From positions 1 through 40,389 of the forward strand of contig NZ_LZKI01000168.1 in assembly GCF_001672755.1 (NCBI RefSeq): 40,389 bases of DNA. The letters are read 5' to 3'. The translations under genes and the position numbers were made by a program. Origin of the DNA: Mycobacterium colombiense. Its GTDB lineage: Bacteria; Actinomycetota; Actinomycetes; Mycobacteriales; Mycobacteriaceae. The notes below the pieces were generated by a model, which saw nothing but the letters and a program-made list of their open reading frames with translations, was not told where the DNA came from and made no database searches. Each line of letters begins with the position of its first letter. The stretch's first letter is position 1. Below, piece by piece: positions 33,421 to 40,389 of the stretch.

Positions 33421-33777
33421 ATGAACCTCAAACAATTCACGGCAAAAGCAACCCTCGTCGGCGGATTAGGCTTAGCCGCCGTCGGACTTGGTATCGGAAC
33501 GGCAATTGCAGATCCGCCGTCTCCGCCGCCGGTACCCGCACCGCCGCCCGTTCCGGCCGCGCCAGCCGCGCCCGGCGTTCCGGACACCCCCGGCGTTTCG
33601 GATACGCAAAATGGCGTTCCGGCCGCGCCTGCCGTTCCGGCCGCGCCTGCCGCGCCGGCCGCGCCCAATGTGCCGGCCGCGCCCAATGTGCCGGCCGCGC
33701 CCAATGTGCCGGCGGCACCTAATGTGCCGGCCGCACCTAACGTGCCGGGCGCGCCGGACCAGCCTGTAACGCCTTAA
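33421..33777 (+). CDS. Exported Ala/Pro-rich repeat protein
   Basis: A 118-residue protein. Residues 1-36 form a signal peptide (MNLKQFTAKATLVGG, ending in IGTAIA-DPP). The mature part is almost entirely Pro, Ala and Val: a PPPVPAPPPVPAAPAAPGVP segment, a short linker with DTQNG, then five tandem N-V-P-A/G-A-P hexapeptides and a closing DQPVTP. No Cys and no enzyme domain are visible. Such low-complexity exported proteins in mycobacteria are often cell-wall associated or antigenic; function unknown. The start is fixed by GAGGAG eight bases upstream. It lies between the two copies of the glnA1 tail. Confidence 0.75.
   Translation: MNLKQFTAKATLVGGLGLAAVGLGIGTAIADPPSPPPVPAPPPVPAAPAAPGVPDTPGVSDTQNGVPAAPAVPAAPAAPAAPNVPAAPNVPAAPNVPAAPNVPAAPNVPGAPDQPVTP
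33667..33756 (+). repeat. Five 18-bp tandem repeats encoding NVPAAP-type hexapeptides
   Basis: Units of 18 bp start at 33667, 33685, 33703, 33721 and 33739. The first two are identical (AATGTGCCGGCCGCGCCC); later ones differ by synonymous changes, and the last changes one Ala to Gly. In-frame gain or loss of units would keep the reading frame. Confidence 0.9.
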
Positions 33778-33990
33778 CCGGTAGAAGAATTCGGCGTTCC
33801 TATCGTCGTCGAGCTTGGACACATGTCTCGGCGTGCTCAACGCTGGTCGCGGCTCGGTTCAGAACACCAAAAACCTTCGTGGCCCTGCTATTTCACCAAT
33901 GCGCCGAGTTGAAATCTCGAGATGCCGTTGAGTGCGTCGCGAATTCAGACGAACGATCAGGCGCGTTTCAGCATGGCCGATGCCGAAGAC

Positions 33991-34029
33991 GAAACCACCC
34001 GCGCGGCGGCTTGCCACGCGGGTGGTTTC
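33991..34029 (-). terminator. glnA1 terminator hairpin
   Basis: GAAACCACCCGCG (33991-34003) pairs perfectly with CGCGGGTGGTTTC (34017-34029), 11 bases beyond the glnA1 stop on the minus strand, with a 13-base loop. Confidence 0.75.
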
Positions 34030-34040
34030 GTTCAACCGAC

Positions 34041-35477
34041 TTAAACGTCGTAGTACAGCGCGAATTCGTAGGGGTGCGGCCGGATCTGGACCGGCAGGAT
34101 CTCGTTTTCACGCTTGAAGTTGATCCACGTCTCGATGAGGTCCGGCGTGAAAACGCCGCCCTCGGTGAGGTATTCGTGGTCTTCTTCGAGCCGGTCGATC
34201 ACCGCGGACAGCTGTGTGGGCGCCTGCGGGATGTTGGCGGCCTCCTCCGGCGGGAGCTCGTAGAGGTCCTTGTCGACCGGCGCCTGCGGCTCGATCTTGT
34301 TCTTGATGCCGTCCAGGCCGGCCATCAGCATGGCCGAGAACGCCAGGTACGGGTTGCCCGACGAGTCGGGGCAACGGAACTCGAGCCGCTTGGCCTTCGG
34401 GTTGGTGCCGGTGATCGGGATACGGACACACGCCGACCGGTTGCGCTGGCTGTAGACCAGGTTGATCGGCGCCTCATAGCCCGGCACCAGGCGCTTGTAG
34501 GAGTTCACCGTGGGGTTGGTGAACGCCAGCAGCGACGGCGCATGGTGCAGCAGGCCGCCGATGTAGTGCCGGGCGGTGTCCGACAGGCCGGCGTAACCGG
34601 TCTCGTCGTACATCAGCGGGCTGCCGTCCTTCCACAGCGACTGGTGGCAGTGCATGCCGGAGCCGTTGTCACCGAACAGCGGCTTGGGCATGAACGTGAC
34701 GGTCTTGCCGTTCTGCCAGGCCGTGTTCTTGACGATGTACTTGTACAGCATCATGTCGTCGGCCGCGTGCAGCAGCGTGTTGAACTTGTAGTTGATCTCG
34801 GCCTGGCCGCCGGTGCCCACCTCGTGGTGGCCCTTCTCCAGGCTGAAGCCGGCCGTGATCAGGTTGGACAGCATCTTGTCGCGCAGGTCGACGTAGTGGT
34901 CGACGGGGGCGACGGGGAAGTAGCCGCCCTTGGGCCGCACCTTGTAGCCGCGGTTCGGGCTGCCGTCGAGCTCGTTCGGCGAGCCGGTGTTCCACCAGCC
35001 CGCGATCGCGTCGATCTCGTAGAACGAGCCGTTGGTGCGCGAATCGAAGCTGACCGAGTCGAAGATGTAGAACTCCGCCTCGGCGCCGAAGTAGGCGGTG
35101 TCGGCCACGCCGGTGCTGATCAGGTAGTTCTCGGCCTTGCGGGCGATGTTGCGCGGGTCGCGCGAGTACGGCTCGAGGGTGAACGGGTCGTGCACGAAGA
35201 AGTTGAGGTTCAGCGTCTTGGCTTCGCGGAACAGGTCGATCTGCGCCGTCGCGGGATCGGGGAGGAGCAGCATGTCGGATTCGTGAATGGACTGGAATCC
35301 GCGAATCGACGAGCCGTCGAAGGCTAAGCCGTCCTCAAAAACGCTCTCGTCGAAAAATGAAATCGGGATTGTGAAGTGCTGCATGATGCCGGGCAGGTCA
35401 CAGAACCGGACGTCGACAAATTCGACGTTTTCGTCCTTGGCGAGTTTGAAGACGTCGTCGGGCGTCGTTTCCGTCAC
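34041..35477 (-). CDS. glnA1: Glutamine synthetase GlnA1, adenylylated type
   Basis: A 478-residue type I-beta glutamine synthetase, the main ammonia-assimilating enzyme. The motifs are FVDVRFCDLPG and FDGSSIRGF in the N-terminal domain, EAEFYIFD, GHHEVGTGGQAEINYKF, the ATP-binding KPLFGDNGSGMHCHQS, and RNRSACVRIP. The adenylylation site Tyr406 is in KDLYELPPEE and is the target of GlnE, encoded about 3.4 kb away. In M. tuberculosis the enzyme is essential and also exported. GTG 35477 has AAAGGAG six bases upstream. Its promoter carries a GlnR box, and a hairpin follows the stop. Confidence 0.98.
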   Translation of the reverse strand: MTETTPDDVFKLAKDENVEFVDVRFCDLPGIMQHFTIPISFFDESVFEDGLAFDGSSIRGFQSIHESDMLLLPDPATAQIDLFREAKTLNLNFFVHDPFTLEPYSRDPRNIARKAENYLISTGVADTAYFGAEAEFYIFDSVSFDSRTNGSFYEIDAIAGWWNTGSPNELDGSPNRGYKVRPKGGYFPVAPVDHYVDLRDKMLSNLITAGFSLEKGHHEVGTGGQAEINYKFNTLLHAADDMMLYKYIVKNTAWQNGKTVTFMPKPLFGDNGSGMHCHQSLWKDGSPLMYDETGYAGLSDTARHYIGGLLHHAPSLLAFTNPTVNSYKRLVPGYEAPINLVYSQRNRSACVRIPITGTNPKAKRLEFRCPDSSGNPYLAFSAMLMAGLDGIKNKIEPQAPVDKDLYELPPEEAANIPQAPTQLSAVIDRLEEDHEYLTEGGVFTPDLIETWINFKRENEILPVQIRPHPYEFALYYDV

Positions 35478-35515
35478 AGAATGCTCCTTTACTTGGTGAG
35501 ATCCGCGGCCTGACG

Positions 35516-35544
35516 CTATGGAGCAGATGTTGCCCGTCAGTCAA
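35516..35544 (-). promoter_or_regulatory. Candidate glnA1 promoter
   Basis: On the minus strand TTGACT (35544-35539) and CCATAG (35521-35516) are 17 bases apart, 40 bases before the glnA1 start codon. The -35 is good, the -10 weak. Confidence 0.45.
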
Positions 35545-35550
35545 CCCGAT

Positions 35551-35566
35551 GTTGCGCGCACGTTAC
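35551..35566 (-). promoter_or_regulatory. GlnR box upstream of glnA1
   Basis: GTAAC-GTGCGC-GCAAC on the minus strand matches the GTNAC-N6-GNAAC pattern exactly. It ends 6 bases before the -35, the position expected for the nitrogen-limitation activator GlnR. It may also affect the divergent RDD gene. Confidence 0.65.
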
Positions 35567-35721
35567 GTGACCATGCCACACGCTAAAAGTGGCCGCGTCG
35601 GCGGCGGGTTCTATTGTGGGGCCATGGATCGCAAGATCGTATCTTTTCCGGTGGCCGGGCGCACGGTCCGCCCTCCTTACCACGCCATTCCGGCCGTTTA
35701 TTCGGACCCCGGTCCGCGCCG

Positions 35722-36144
35722 ATGATGGCGGAATCACGATCCGCACACCCCGGGGAGAAGCTCGGATTTCCGCAAAGCGGGCCGGGATCGCTGGCGCCGA
35801 TGGGGCGCCGGCTGGGCGCGCTGATGATCGACTGGCTGATCTCGTACGGCCTGGCCGCGCTGGCCATGCGCTTCGGCTGGTTGTCGCCGCCGGCGCTGGC
35901 CACCGCGGTCCTGGTGATCTGGTTCGTGCTGGGTGTGGTGTTTTTGCGATTGTTCGGGTTCACGCCCGGCCAGCTGGCACTACGCCTGCAGGTGGTGACG
36001 GTGGACGGCCGCGGGTCGGTCGGGCTGGGCCGGGCGGTGGTGCGCGGCGTGCTGGTCGGGGCGGTGGTTCCGGCGTTGTTCACCGACTTCGACGGCCGCG
36101 GGATGCAGGACCGGCTGACCGCGACGGCCGTGGTGCGACGCTGA
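35722..36144 (+). CDS. RDD-family membrane protein
   Basis: A 140-residue membrane protein of the RDD family. The domain begins APMGRRLGALMIDWLISYG, with the Arg and Asp that name the family, and contains hydrophobic helices near residues 35-52, 58-80 and 100-118. The segment FTPGQLALRLQVVTVDG is typical. The roles of RDD proteins are poorly known; some act as cation/H+ antiporters. I chose ATG 35722 (or 35725) because the sequence upstream in frame is low-complexity and not RDD-like. Divergent from glnA1; converges on the DUF4191 gene. Confidence 0.85.
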   Translation: MMAESRSAHPGEKLGFPQSGPGSLAPMGRRLGALMIDWLISYGLAALAMRFGWLSPPALATAVLVIWFVLGVVFLRLFGFTPGQLALRLQVVTVDGRGSVGLGRAVVRGVLVGAVVPALFTDFDGRGMQDRLTATAVVRR

Positions 36145-36176
36145 ATCGACGGCGGCCAGGCCGCTGAAGCCCTGCG

Positions 36177-36929
36177 CTACTTGCGGCGCACGGTGCGCTG
36201 CACACCGCGCATCTTGCCGGAGTTGGGCAGCGGCCCCTTAGGCATGACGGCGGCCCCGGCCCGTGACCCCAGCGCGGCCAGCCGCGACTCCAGGGTGTCC
36301 ATCTGCTTGACGGTGATGTTGGCCGGCAGCTTGGTCAGGTGGCGCTCCAGCTTGGCCAGCGACACCTCGTCCTCGCCGTTGCCGACGATGATGTCGTAGA
36401 TCGGCACGTCCCCGATCAGCCGTGCGGTGCGCTTCTTCTCCTGCGCCAGCAGCGGTCGGACCCGGGTCGCCGCCCCCTCGCCGACCAGGATGACGCCGGG
36501 CCGGCCGATCACCCGGTGCACGGCGTCGAAGTGGCCGGTCGCGGCCACCCCAGGGGTCACCCGCCACTTGCCGCGCAGGTTGTCCAAAGCCCATGCGGCG
36601 GCGCCGGTTTGGCCTTCGGCCTTGCGGTAAACCGACTTCTGGGCGCGGCGGCCGAACACGATGAAGGCGACCAGCCCGCCCAGCACCACCCCGAGCGGGA
36701 TCAGGGTGATCATCGTCAGCCCGCCGGCCCAGATGCCGACCCCCACCGAGATGCCCACGATCAGCACGAAGGCACCGATCATGTACGGCAGGAGGCGCTT
36801 GTCCTCCTGACGCTGAATGTTGAACGCCTGCCACAACTGGGCGCGCCGCTCCCGCGAGGCGGCCTTGCGGGCGGCCTGCGCCTGCGCTCGGGCGGCCTTG
36901 TTCTCAGCGGCGGTGCGGGGTTTAGCCAT
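36177..36929 (-). CDS. DUF4191 membrane protein
   Basis: A 250-residue protein. The first ~35 residues are Ala/Lys/Arg-rich and helical, followed by two transmembrane helices at about 47-70 and 72-95 (MIGAFVLIVGISVGVG, ITLIPLGVVLGGLVAFIVFG). The cytoplasmic remainder holds a domain with GRPGVILVGEGAATRV and IYDIIVGNGEDEVSL. Family function unknown; its constant place beside lipA suggests a link to lipoate or envelope metabolism, inferred from position only. ATG 36929 is the last gene start in the dlaT-lipA strand and has its own TATTCT six bases upstream. Confidence 0.9.
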   Translation of the reverse strand: MAKPRTAAENKAARAQAQAARKAASRERRAQLWQAFNIQRQEDKRLLPYMIGAFVLIVGISVGVGIWAGGLTMITLIPLGVVLGGLVAFIVFGRRAQKSVYRKAEGQTGAAAWALDNLRGKWRVTPGVAATGHFDAVHRVIGRPGVILVGEGAATRVRPLLAQEKKRTARLIGDVPIYDIIVGNGEDEVSLAKLERHLTKLPANITVKQMDTLESRLAALGSRAGAAVMPKGPLPNSGKMRGVQRTVRRK

Positions 36930-36935
36930 AGTCAA

Positions 36936-36941
36936 AGAATA
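36936..36941 (-). promoter_or_regulatory. Candidate -10 element of a leaderless DUF4191 transcript
   Basis: TATTCT on the minus strand fits TANNNT and ends 6 bases before ATG 36929. Confidence 0.45.
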
Positions 36942-36986
36942 CGTAGGGCCGCGACGGGCAGACGCCGCCACCGTGCCGCCGGGTCG

Positions 36987-37910
36987 TCAGGCGCGGCTGC
37001 GGGCGGCCTGCTCGTAGAGCCGTCCCGCGCGATAGGACGAGCGCACCAGCGGTCCGGCCAGCACCCCGGCGAAACCCAGCTGTTCGGCGTGCTGCGCGAA
37101 CTCGACGAATTCCTCCGGCTTCACCCAGCGCTCGACGGGGTGGTGACGCGCTGACGGGCGCAGGTACTGGGTGATGGTGATGATGTCGCAGCCGGCGTCG
37201 TGCAGGTCGGCCAGCGCCGTGCGCACCTCGTCGGGCGTCTCGCCCATGCCGAGGATGAGGTTGCTCTTGGTGACCAGCCCGAAGTCGCGCGCCGCGGTCA
37301 GCACGTCCAGGCTGCGCTGGTAGGTGAAGGCGGGCCGGATCCGCTTGAAGATGCGCGGCACGGTTTCGACGTTGTGCGCCAACACTTCCGGGCGCGACTC
37401 GAACACCTCGGCCAGCCGGGTGGGCTCGCCGTTGAAGTCGGGGATCAACAGTTCGACGCCGGTCGACGGGTTGAGTTCCTTGATGGCCCGCACCGTCTCG
37501 GCGTACAGCCAGGCACCGCCGTCGGGCAGGTCGTCGCGGGCCACCCCGGTGACCGTGGCGTAGCGCAGTCCCATCGTGCGCACGCTGTCGGCGACCCGGC
37601 GGGGCTCGTCGCGATCCAGTTCGGCGGGCTTCCCGGTGTCGATCTGGCAGAAGTCGCAGCGGCGGGTGCACTGGTCGCCGCCGATCAGGAAGGTGGCCTC
37701 GCGGTCCTCCCAGCATTCGAAGATGTTGGGGCAGCCGGCCTCCTCGCAGACCGTGTGCAGCCCCTCGCGCCGGACCAGGCTCTTGAGCTGGGTGTACTCC
37801 GGGCCCATCCGGGCCCGCACCCTGATCCACGGCGGTTTGCGCTCGATCGGGGTCTCGGCGTTGCGCACTTCCAGGCGCAGCAGCTTGCGTCCTTCCGGTG
37901 CGACGGTCAC
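36987..37910 (-). CDS. lipA: Lipoyl synthase
   Basis: A 307-residue radical-SAM enzyme that inserts two sulphurs into protein-bound octanoyl groups to form lipoyl. The auxiliary [4Fe-4S] cluster is held by Cys55, Cys60 and Cys66, with Ser292 in RSSYRAG as the fourth ligand; the SAM cluster is held by Cys81, Cys85 and Cys88 in CTRRCDFC. All six Cys are present. Target proteins include the DlaT lipoyl domain encoded upstream. GTG 37910 overlaps the lipB stop by four bases (GTGA), so the two enzymes are translationally coupled. Confidence 0.98.
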   Translation of the reverse strand: MTVAPEGRKLLRLEVRNAETPIERKPPWIRVRARMGPEYTQLKSLVRREGLHTVCEEAGCPNIFECWEDREATFLIGGDQCTRRCDFCQIDTGKPAELDRDEPRRVADSVRTMGLRYATVTGVARDDLPDGGAWLYAETVRAIKELNPSTGVELLIPDFNGEPTRLAEVFESRPEVLAHNVETVPRIFKRIRPAFTYQRSLDVLTAARDFGLVTKSNLILGMGETPDEVRTALADLHDAGCDIITITQYLRPSARHHPVERWVKPEEFVEFAQHAEQLGFAGVLAGPLVRSSYRAGRLYEQAARSRA

Positions 37911-38605
37911 ATCGCCGACCCTACGCGGGCGGCGGGGTGTTCACGGACCGGCAGCACCCCGTCCAGGGCGTCGCAGACGGCGTCGCCGACCGAAGTCTGG
38001 ACGTCCTCGACCGACACCGGGCGGCGCAGTTCGGCCGACAGCGAGGTCACCCCTGCGTCGCTGATGCCGCACGGCACGATCGCGTTGAAAGCGTCCAGAT
38101 CGCAGTCGCAGTTGAGGGCGAACCCGTGCAGGGTGGTCGCCCGCGACACCCGGACGCCGATCGCGGCGACCTTGCGGTCGGGCCGGCCCTCGTCGCCGGG
38201 CACCCACACCCCGGACCGGCCCGGCACCCGGACCGCGTCCACGCCGAGATCGGCGCAGACCTTGATCAGCGCCTCTTCCAGGCGCCGCACGTAGTTGACC
38301 ACGTCGAGCGGTTCGGCCAGGCCGATGATCGGATACCCGACCAACTGTCCGGGACCGTGCCAGGTGATCTTGCCGCCGCGGTCGGTGTTGACGACGGGCG
38401 TTCCGTCCACCGGCCGCTCGTGCGGCTCGGTGCGCCGGCCGGCCGTGTAGACCGCGGGGTGCTGCAGCAGCAGCAGCGTGTCGCTGCCACCGGCCACCCG
38501 GGCGTCGGCCAGATCGCGTTGCTGCTGCCAGGCCACGCGGTAGTCGACGATGCCGAGCTGGCGGACGTCGATCAAGGCCTGGCTGGACCGGATGGAATCG
38601 ATCAC
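37907..38605 (-). CDS. lipB: Octanoyl-[ACP]:protein N-octanoyltransferase
   Basis: A 232-residue enzyme that transfers octanoyl from ACP to the Lys of lipoyl domains, the step before LipA. The catalytic pair is Lys145 (KVAAIG) and Cys179 (PCGISD), 34 residues apart as in M. tuberculosis LipB. Other motifs are TDRGGKITWHGPGQLVGYPI and RATTLHGFALNCD. GTG 38605 was chosen because it gives the family length (MIDSIRSS...) and TACCGT stands seven bases upstream; the longer open frame has no homologous part. Confidence 0.96.
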   Translation of the reverse strand: MIDSIRSSQALIDVRQLGIVDYRVAWQQQRDLADARVAGGSDTLLLLQHPAVYTAGRRTEPHERPVDGTPVVNTDRGGKITWHGPGQLVGYPIIGLAEPLDVVNYVRRLEEALIKVCADLGVDAVRVPGRSGVWVPGDEGRPDRKVAAIGVRVSRATTLHGFALNCDCDLDAFNAIVPCGISDAGVTSLSAELRRPVSVEDVQTSVGDAVCDALDGVLPVREHPAARVGSAM

Positions 38606-38612
38606 GTCCGCG

Positions 38613-38618
38613 ACGGTA
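38613..38618 (-). promoter_or_regulatory. Candidate -10 element of a leaderless lipB transcript
   Basis: TACCGT on the minus strand fits TANNNT and ends 7 bases before GTG 38605, inside the 58-base gap after the epimerase gene. Confidence 0.4.
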
Positions 38619-38663
38619 CTCGGCCCGGGCCGGCCGGGCACAGCCCGGGCGATGCGATCACAA

Positions 38664-39587
38664 CTAGTCGTGGTCGCGCCGGGCGTTCGCGTAGGCGAGT
38701 GCCTCGCCAATGGTGTTGTGGTGGAAGACGAAACCGGCGCGCTCGAGCGAGGACGGGATGGCGCGCTGCCCCATCAGCAGGCCCTCCTCGGCGAACTCGC
38801 CCAGCGCGGCCCGGATGGCGAAACCGGGCACCATCAACGGGGTCGGGCGGTTGACCGCCCGCCCGAAGGCCGTGGTGAATTCGGCGTTGGTGACCGGCGC
38901 GGGCCCGGTCATGTTCACCGGGCCGGACAGCTCGGGGTCGAAAATCGCGAACAACAGCGCGCGCACTTCGTCTTCCAGCGTGATCCACGACATGTATTGC
39001 CGCCCGCCGCCCAGCCGGGCGCCGAGGCCGGTGCGGAACAACGGCCGCAACCGGCCCAGCGCGCCGCCGGCGGGGGAGAACACCAGCCCGGTGCGGGCCA
39101 GCACCACCCGGGCGCCCGCGTACTGGGCGGGCAGCGTGGCGGCCTCCCAGTCTTCGCACAGCCGGGCCAGGAAACCCGTTCCCGCGCGGTCGTTTTCGTC
39201 GACTACGCGGTCCTTGGTGTTGCCGTAGAAGCCCACCGCGCTGGCGTTGACCAGGGTCGCCACCCCCGCGTTGGCGACGGCGTGTGCCAGCACCTCGGTG
39301 GGGGCGATGCGGCTGTCCCGCAGGCTCTGCTTGAAGGCGCCCGACCACCGCCGCTTGCCGATGTTGACGCCGCACAGGTTGACGACGGCGTCGACGTCGA
39401 CGAGCGTGTCCGGATCGAGATCGCCGGTCTCGGGATTCCAGTGAAGCTCATCGGCGTTCGCCGGGGCCCGGCGGACGATGCGCAACACCCGGTGATCGGC
39501 GGCGCGCAGGGCCGCGGCCAGCGCGGAGCCGATCAGTCCGGACGAACCCGCAATCGCGACGACGGAATTCTGACCAGCCCGAGCCAC
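38664..39587 (-). CDS. TIGR01777-type SDR epimerase (SDR39U1-like)
   Basis: A 307-residue extended SDR of the SDR39U1/YfcH group. The nucleotide-binding motif is AGSSGLIGSALAAAL (Gly-rich, from residue 13); further family markers are NLCGVNIGKRRWSG, SAVGFYGN with the catalytic Tyr region, VVLARTGLVFSPAGGALGRL and MSWITLEDEVRAL. The C-terminal DUF1731-like part ends in LEALAYANARRDHD-like helix (positions 38666-38710). No reaction is known for the bacterial family. Start GTG 39587, with GAAGGA upstream; only 16 bases after the dlaT stop, so co-transcribed with it. Confidence 0.9.
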   Translation of the reverse strand: MARAGQNSVVAIAGSSGLIGSALAAALRAADHRVLRIVRRAPANADELHWNPETGDLDPDTLVDVDAVVNLCGVNIGKRRWSGAFKQSLRDSRIAPTEVLAHAVANAGVATLVNASAVGFYGNTKDRVVDENDRAGTGFLARLCEDWEAATLPAQYAGARVVLARTGLVFSPAGGALGRLRPLFRTGLGARLGGGRQYMSWITLEDEVRALLFAIFDPELSGPVNMTGPAPVTNAEFTTAFGRAVNRPTPLMVPGFAIRAALGEFAEEGLLMGQRAIPSSLERAGFVFHHNTIGEALAYANARRDHD

Positions 39588-39603
39588 GTTCGCATGTCCT
39601 TCT

Positions 39604-40389
39604 TCACAGGCCGAGGTCGGCCTCGAAGGCTCCCTCTTCCAGCCGGTGCTTGATGGTGGTCAGGAAGCGACCGGCGTCCGCGCCGTCGATCAGCCGGTGG
39701 TCATAGGTCAGCGGCAGATAGCAGATCGACCGGACGCCGATCGATTCGTTGCCGCCGTCGTCGACCACGACCCGCGGCCGCTTGACGATCGCGCCGGTGC
39801 CCAGCATGGCGGCCTGCGGCGGAACCAGGATCGGGGTGTCGAACAGCGCACCCTGGCTGCCGATGTTGGTGATCGTGAATGTGCCGCCGGACAGTTCGTC
39901 GGGTTTCAGGTTGCCCGACCGGGCGCGTGCGGCGATGTCGGCGATCGCCCTGGCCAGCCCGGCCAGGGACAGGTCGCCCGCGTTGTGCACGACGGGGGAG
40001 AGCAGGCCCTGTTCGGTGTCGACCGCGAAGCCGAGGTGCTCGGCGTCGTAGTAGGTGATCTCCTTGGTGTCCTCGTTGTAGCTCGCGTTGATGTTGGGGT
40101 GGATCTTCAGCGCGTCGATCACCGCGCGGGCGATGAACGGCAGGAAGGTCAGGTTCACCCCCTCGCGTTCGGCGAACGCCGCCTTGGCCCTGGCCCGCAA
40201 ACCGACCAGCCTGGTCATGTCGACCTCGTGGGTCTGGGTGAGTTGGGCTGTGGCCTGCAGGGATTCGCGGGTCTTGTTCGCGGTGATCTGGCGGATCCGG
40301 CTGGCCTTCTGGGTGGTGCCCCGCAGGTGCGCCAGCGCGGGAGCCGGGGTGGGCGCCGCGGCGGCCTTGGGGGCGGCGGCTGCGGGGGC
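39604..40389 (-). CDS. dlaT: Dihydrolipoamide acyltransferase (E2), 3' part, truncated by the window edge
   Basis: The last 261 residues of an E2 acyltransferase; the lipoyl domains and the start lie outside the window. Visible are an Ala/Pro linker, the E3/E1-adjacent helix TQKASRIRQITANKT, and the catalytic CAT domain, with the active-site pair in DHRLIDGADAG near the C-terminus. In M. tuberculosis DlaT serves pyruvate dehydrogenase and the peroxynitrite reductase complex; the annotation sucB is an older name. The protein is a substrate of LipB and LipA, encoded 1-2 kb downstream. Confidence 0.95.
   Translation of the reverse strand, partial: APAAAAPKAAAAPTPAPALAHLRGTTQKASRIRQITANKTRESLQATAQLTQTHEVDMTRLVGLRARAKAAFAEREGVNLTFLPFIARAVIDALKIHPNINASYNEDTKEITYYDAEHLGFAVDTEQGLLSPVVHNAGDLSLAGLARAIADIAARARSGNLKPDELSGGTFTITNIGSQGALFDTPILVPPQAAMLGTGAIVKRPRVVVDDGGNESIGVRSICYLPLTYDHRLIDGADAGRFLTTIKHRLEEGAFEADLGL

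Noticed and set aside
33071..33424. A 117-codon open frame in the gene-poor stretch
   Set aside because: No ribosome binding site, no family resemblance, overlaps the promoter of the next gene; a GC-rich chance frame or decayed DNA.
36152..36164. GCGGC-CAG-GCCGC between RDD and DUF4191 genes
   Set aside because: Short stem common by chance in this base composition.
38606..38710. The longer lipB start at 38710
   Set aside because: The extra 35 residues are Arg/Pro/Thr-rich, have no counterpart in LipB and reach into the preceding gene.

Overview
The window is high-GC actinobacterial DNA. Gene content and order point to a slow-growing, non-tuberculous Mycobacterium, perhaps of the M. avium type; the species is inferred, not proven. 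From right to left the backbone is collinear with the M. tuberculosis Rv2215-Rv2236 interval: dlaT, an SDR-type epimerase, lipB, lipA, a DUF4191 protein, an RDD protein, glnA1, glnE, glnA2, two caeA/hip1-type hydrolases, panB, a CYTH-CHAD protein, the RNase HI-phosphatase fusion, a zinc-ribbon protein, a NIF3 protein, cobC, ptkA, ptpA, SURF1 and cobD. Protein lengths and key residues agree closely with the M. tuberculosis proteins as I remember them (GlnA1 478 aa with Tyr406, GlnA2 446 aa, CYTH-CHAD 512 aa). I had no database to check against.

Layout. (a) 1-3376: an alpha/beta-hydrolase epoxide hydrolase, then a leftward set of DUF2236 oxygenase, SDR and VOC genes. (b) 3376-10653: a 45-residue membrane peptide, cobD, the leftward chain ptkA-ptpA-SURF1, and the rightward chain cobC-NIF3-zinc ribbon-RNase HI/phosphatase, in which the genes overlap by 4 bases. 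(c) 10656-16122: an accessory block with an Aquifex-type aconitase, a [3Fe-4S] ferredoxin and a P450, an XRE-cupin regulator divergent from a methyltransferase, and a 2OG-Fe(II) oxygenase. A 53-bp MIRU-like repeat separates P450 from ferredoxin. (d) 16195-21359: RNase P RNA, CYTH-CHAD, a small Pro-rich exported protein, a haemophore-like exported protein, a GH5-like exported glycosidase and panB. (e) 21508-27648: a wax ester synthase/DGAT, two tandem Hip1-type hydrolases and glnA2. (f) 27705-33777: glnE, thioesterase, an F420-type oxidoreductase, a lipoprotein, about 640 bp without a convincing gene and an Ala/Pro-repeat exported protein. (g) 34041-40389: glnA1 with its GlnR-type promoter, RDD, DUF4191, lipA, lipB, the epimerase and the 3' part of dlaT.

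How the genes work together. glnA1, glnE and glnA2 form the glutamine synthetase region: GlnE adenylylates GlnA1, and GlnR-like boxes lie upstream of both glnA1 and glnA2. lipB and lipA make the lipoyl groups carried by DlaT. ptkA and ptpA form a tyrosine kinase/phosphatase pair. cobD and cobC serve cobalamin synthesis. P450 and ferredoxin look like an electron-transfer pair.

The most unusual signals are non-coding. A decayed copy of the glnA1 3' end plus its terminator lies 1.19 kb from the real one. The MIRU-like unit splits an ancestral ATGA gene overlap and is flanked by a 10-bp duplication. A series of genes has a TANNNT element 6 or 7 bases before the start codon, which suggests leaderless transcripts. 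I found no CRISPR array, tRNA, insertion sequence, prophage or recognisable defence system, and nothing I would call a complete undescribed system.
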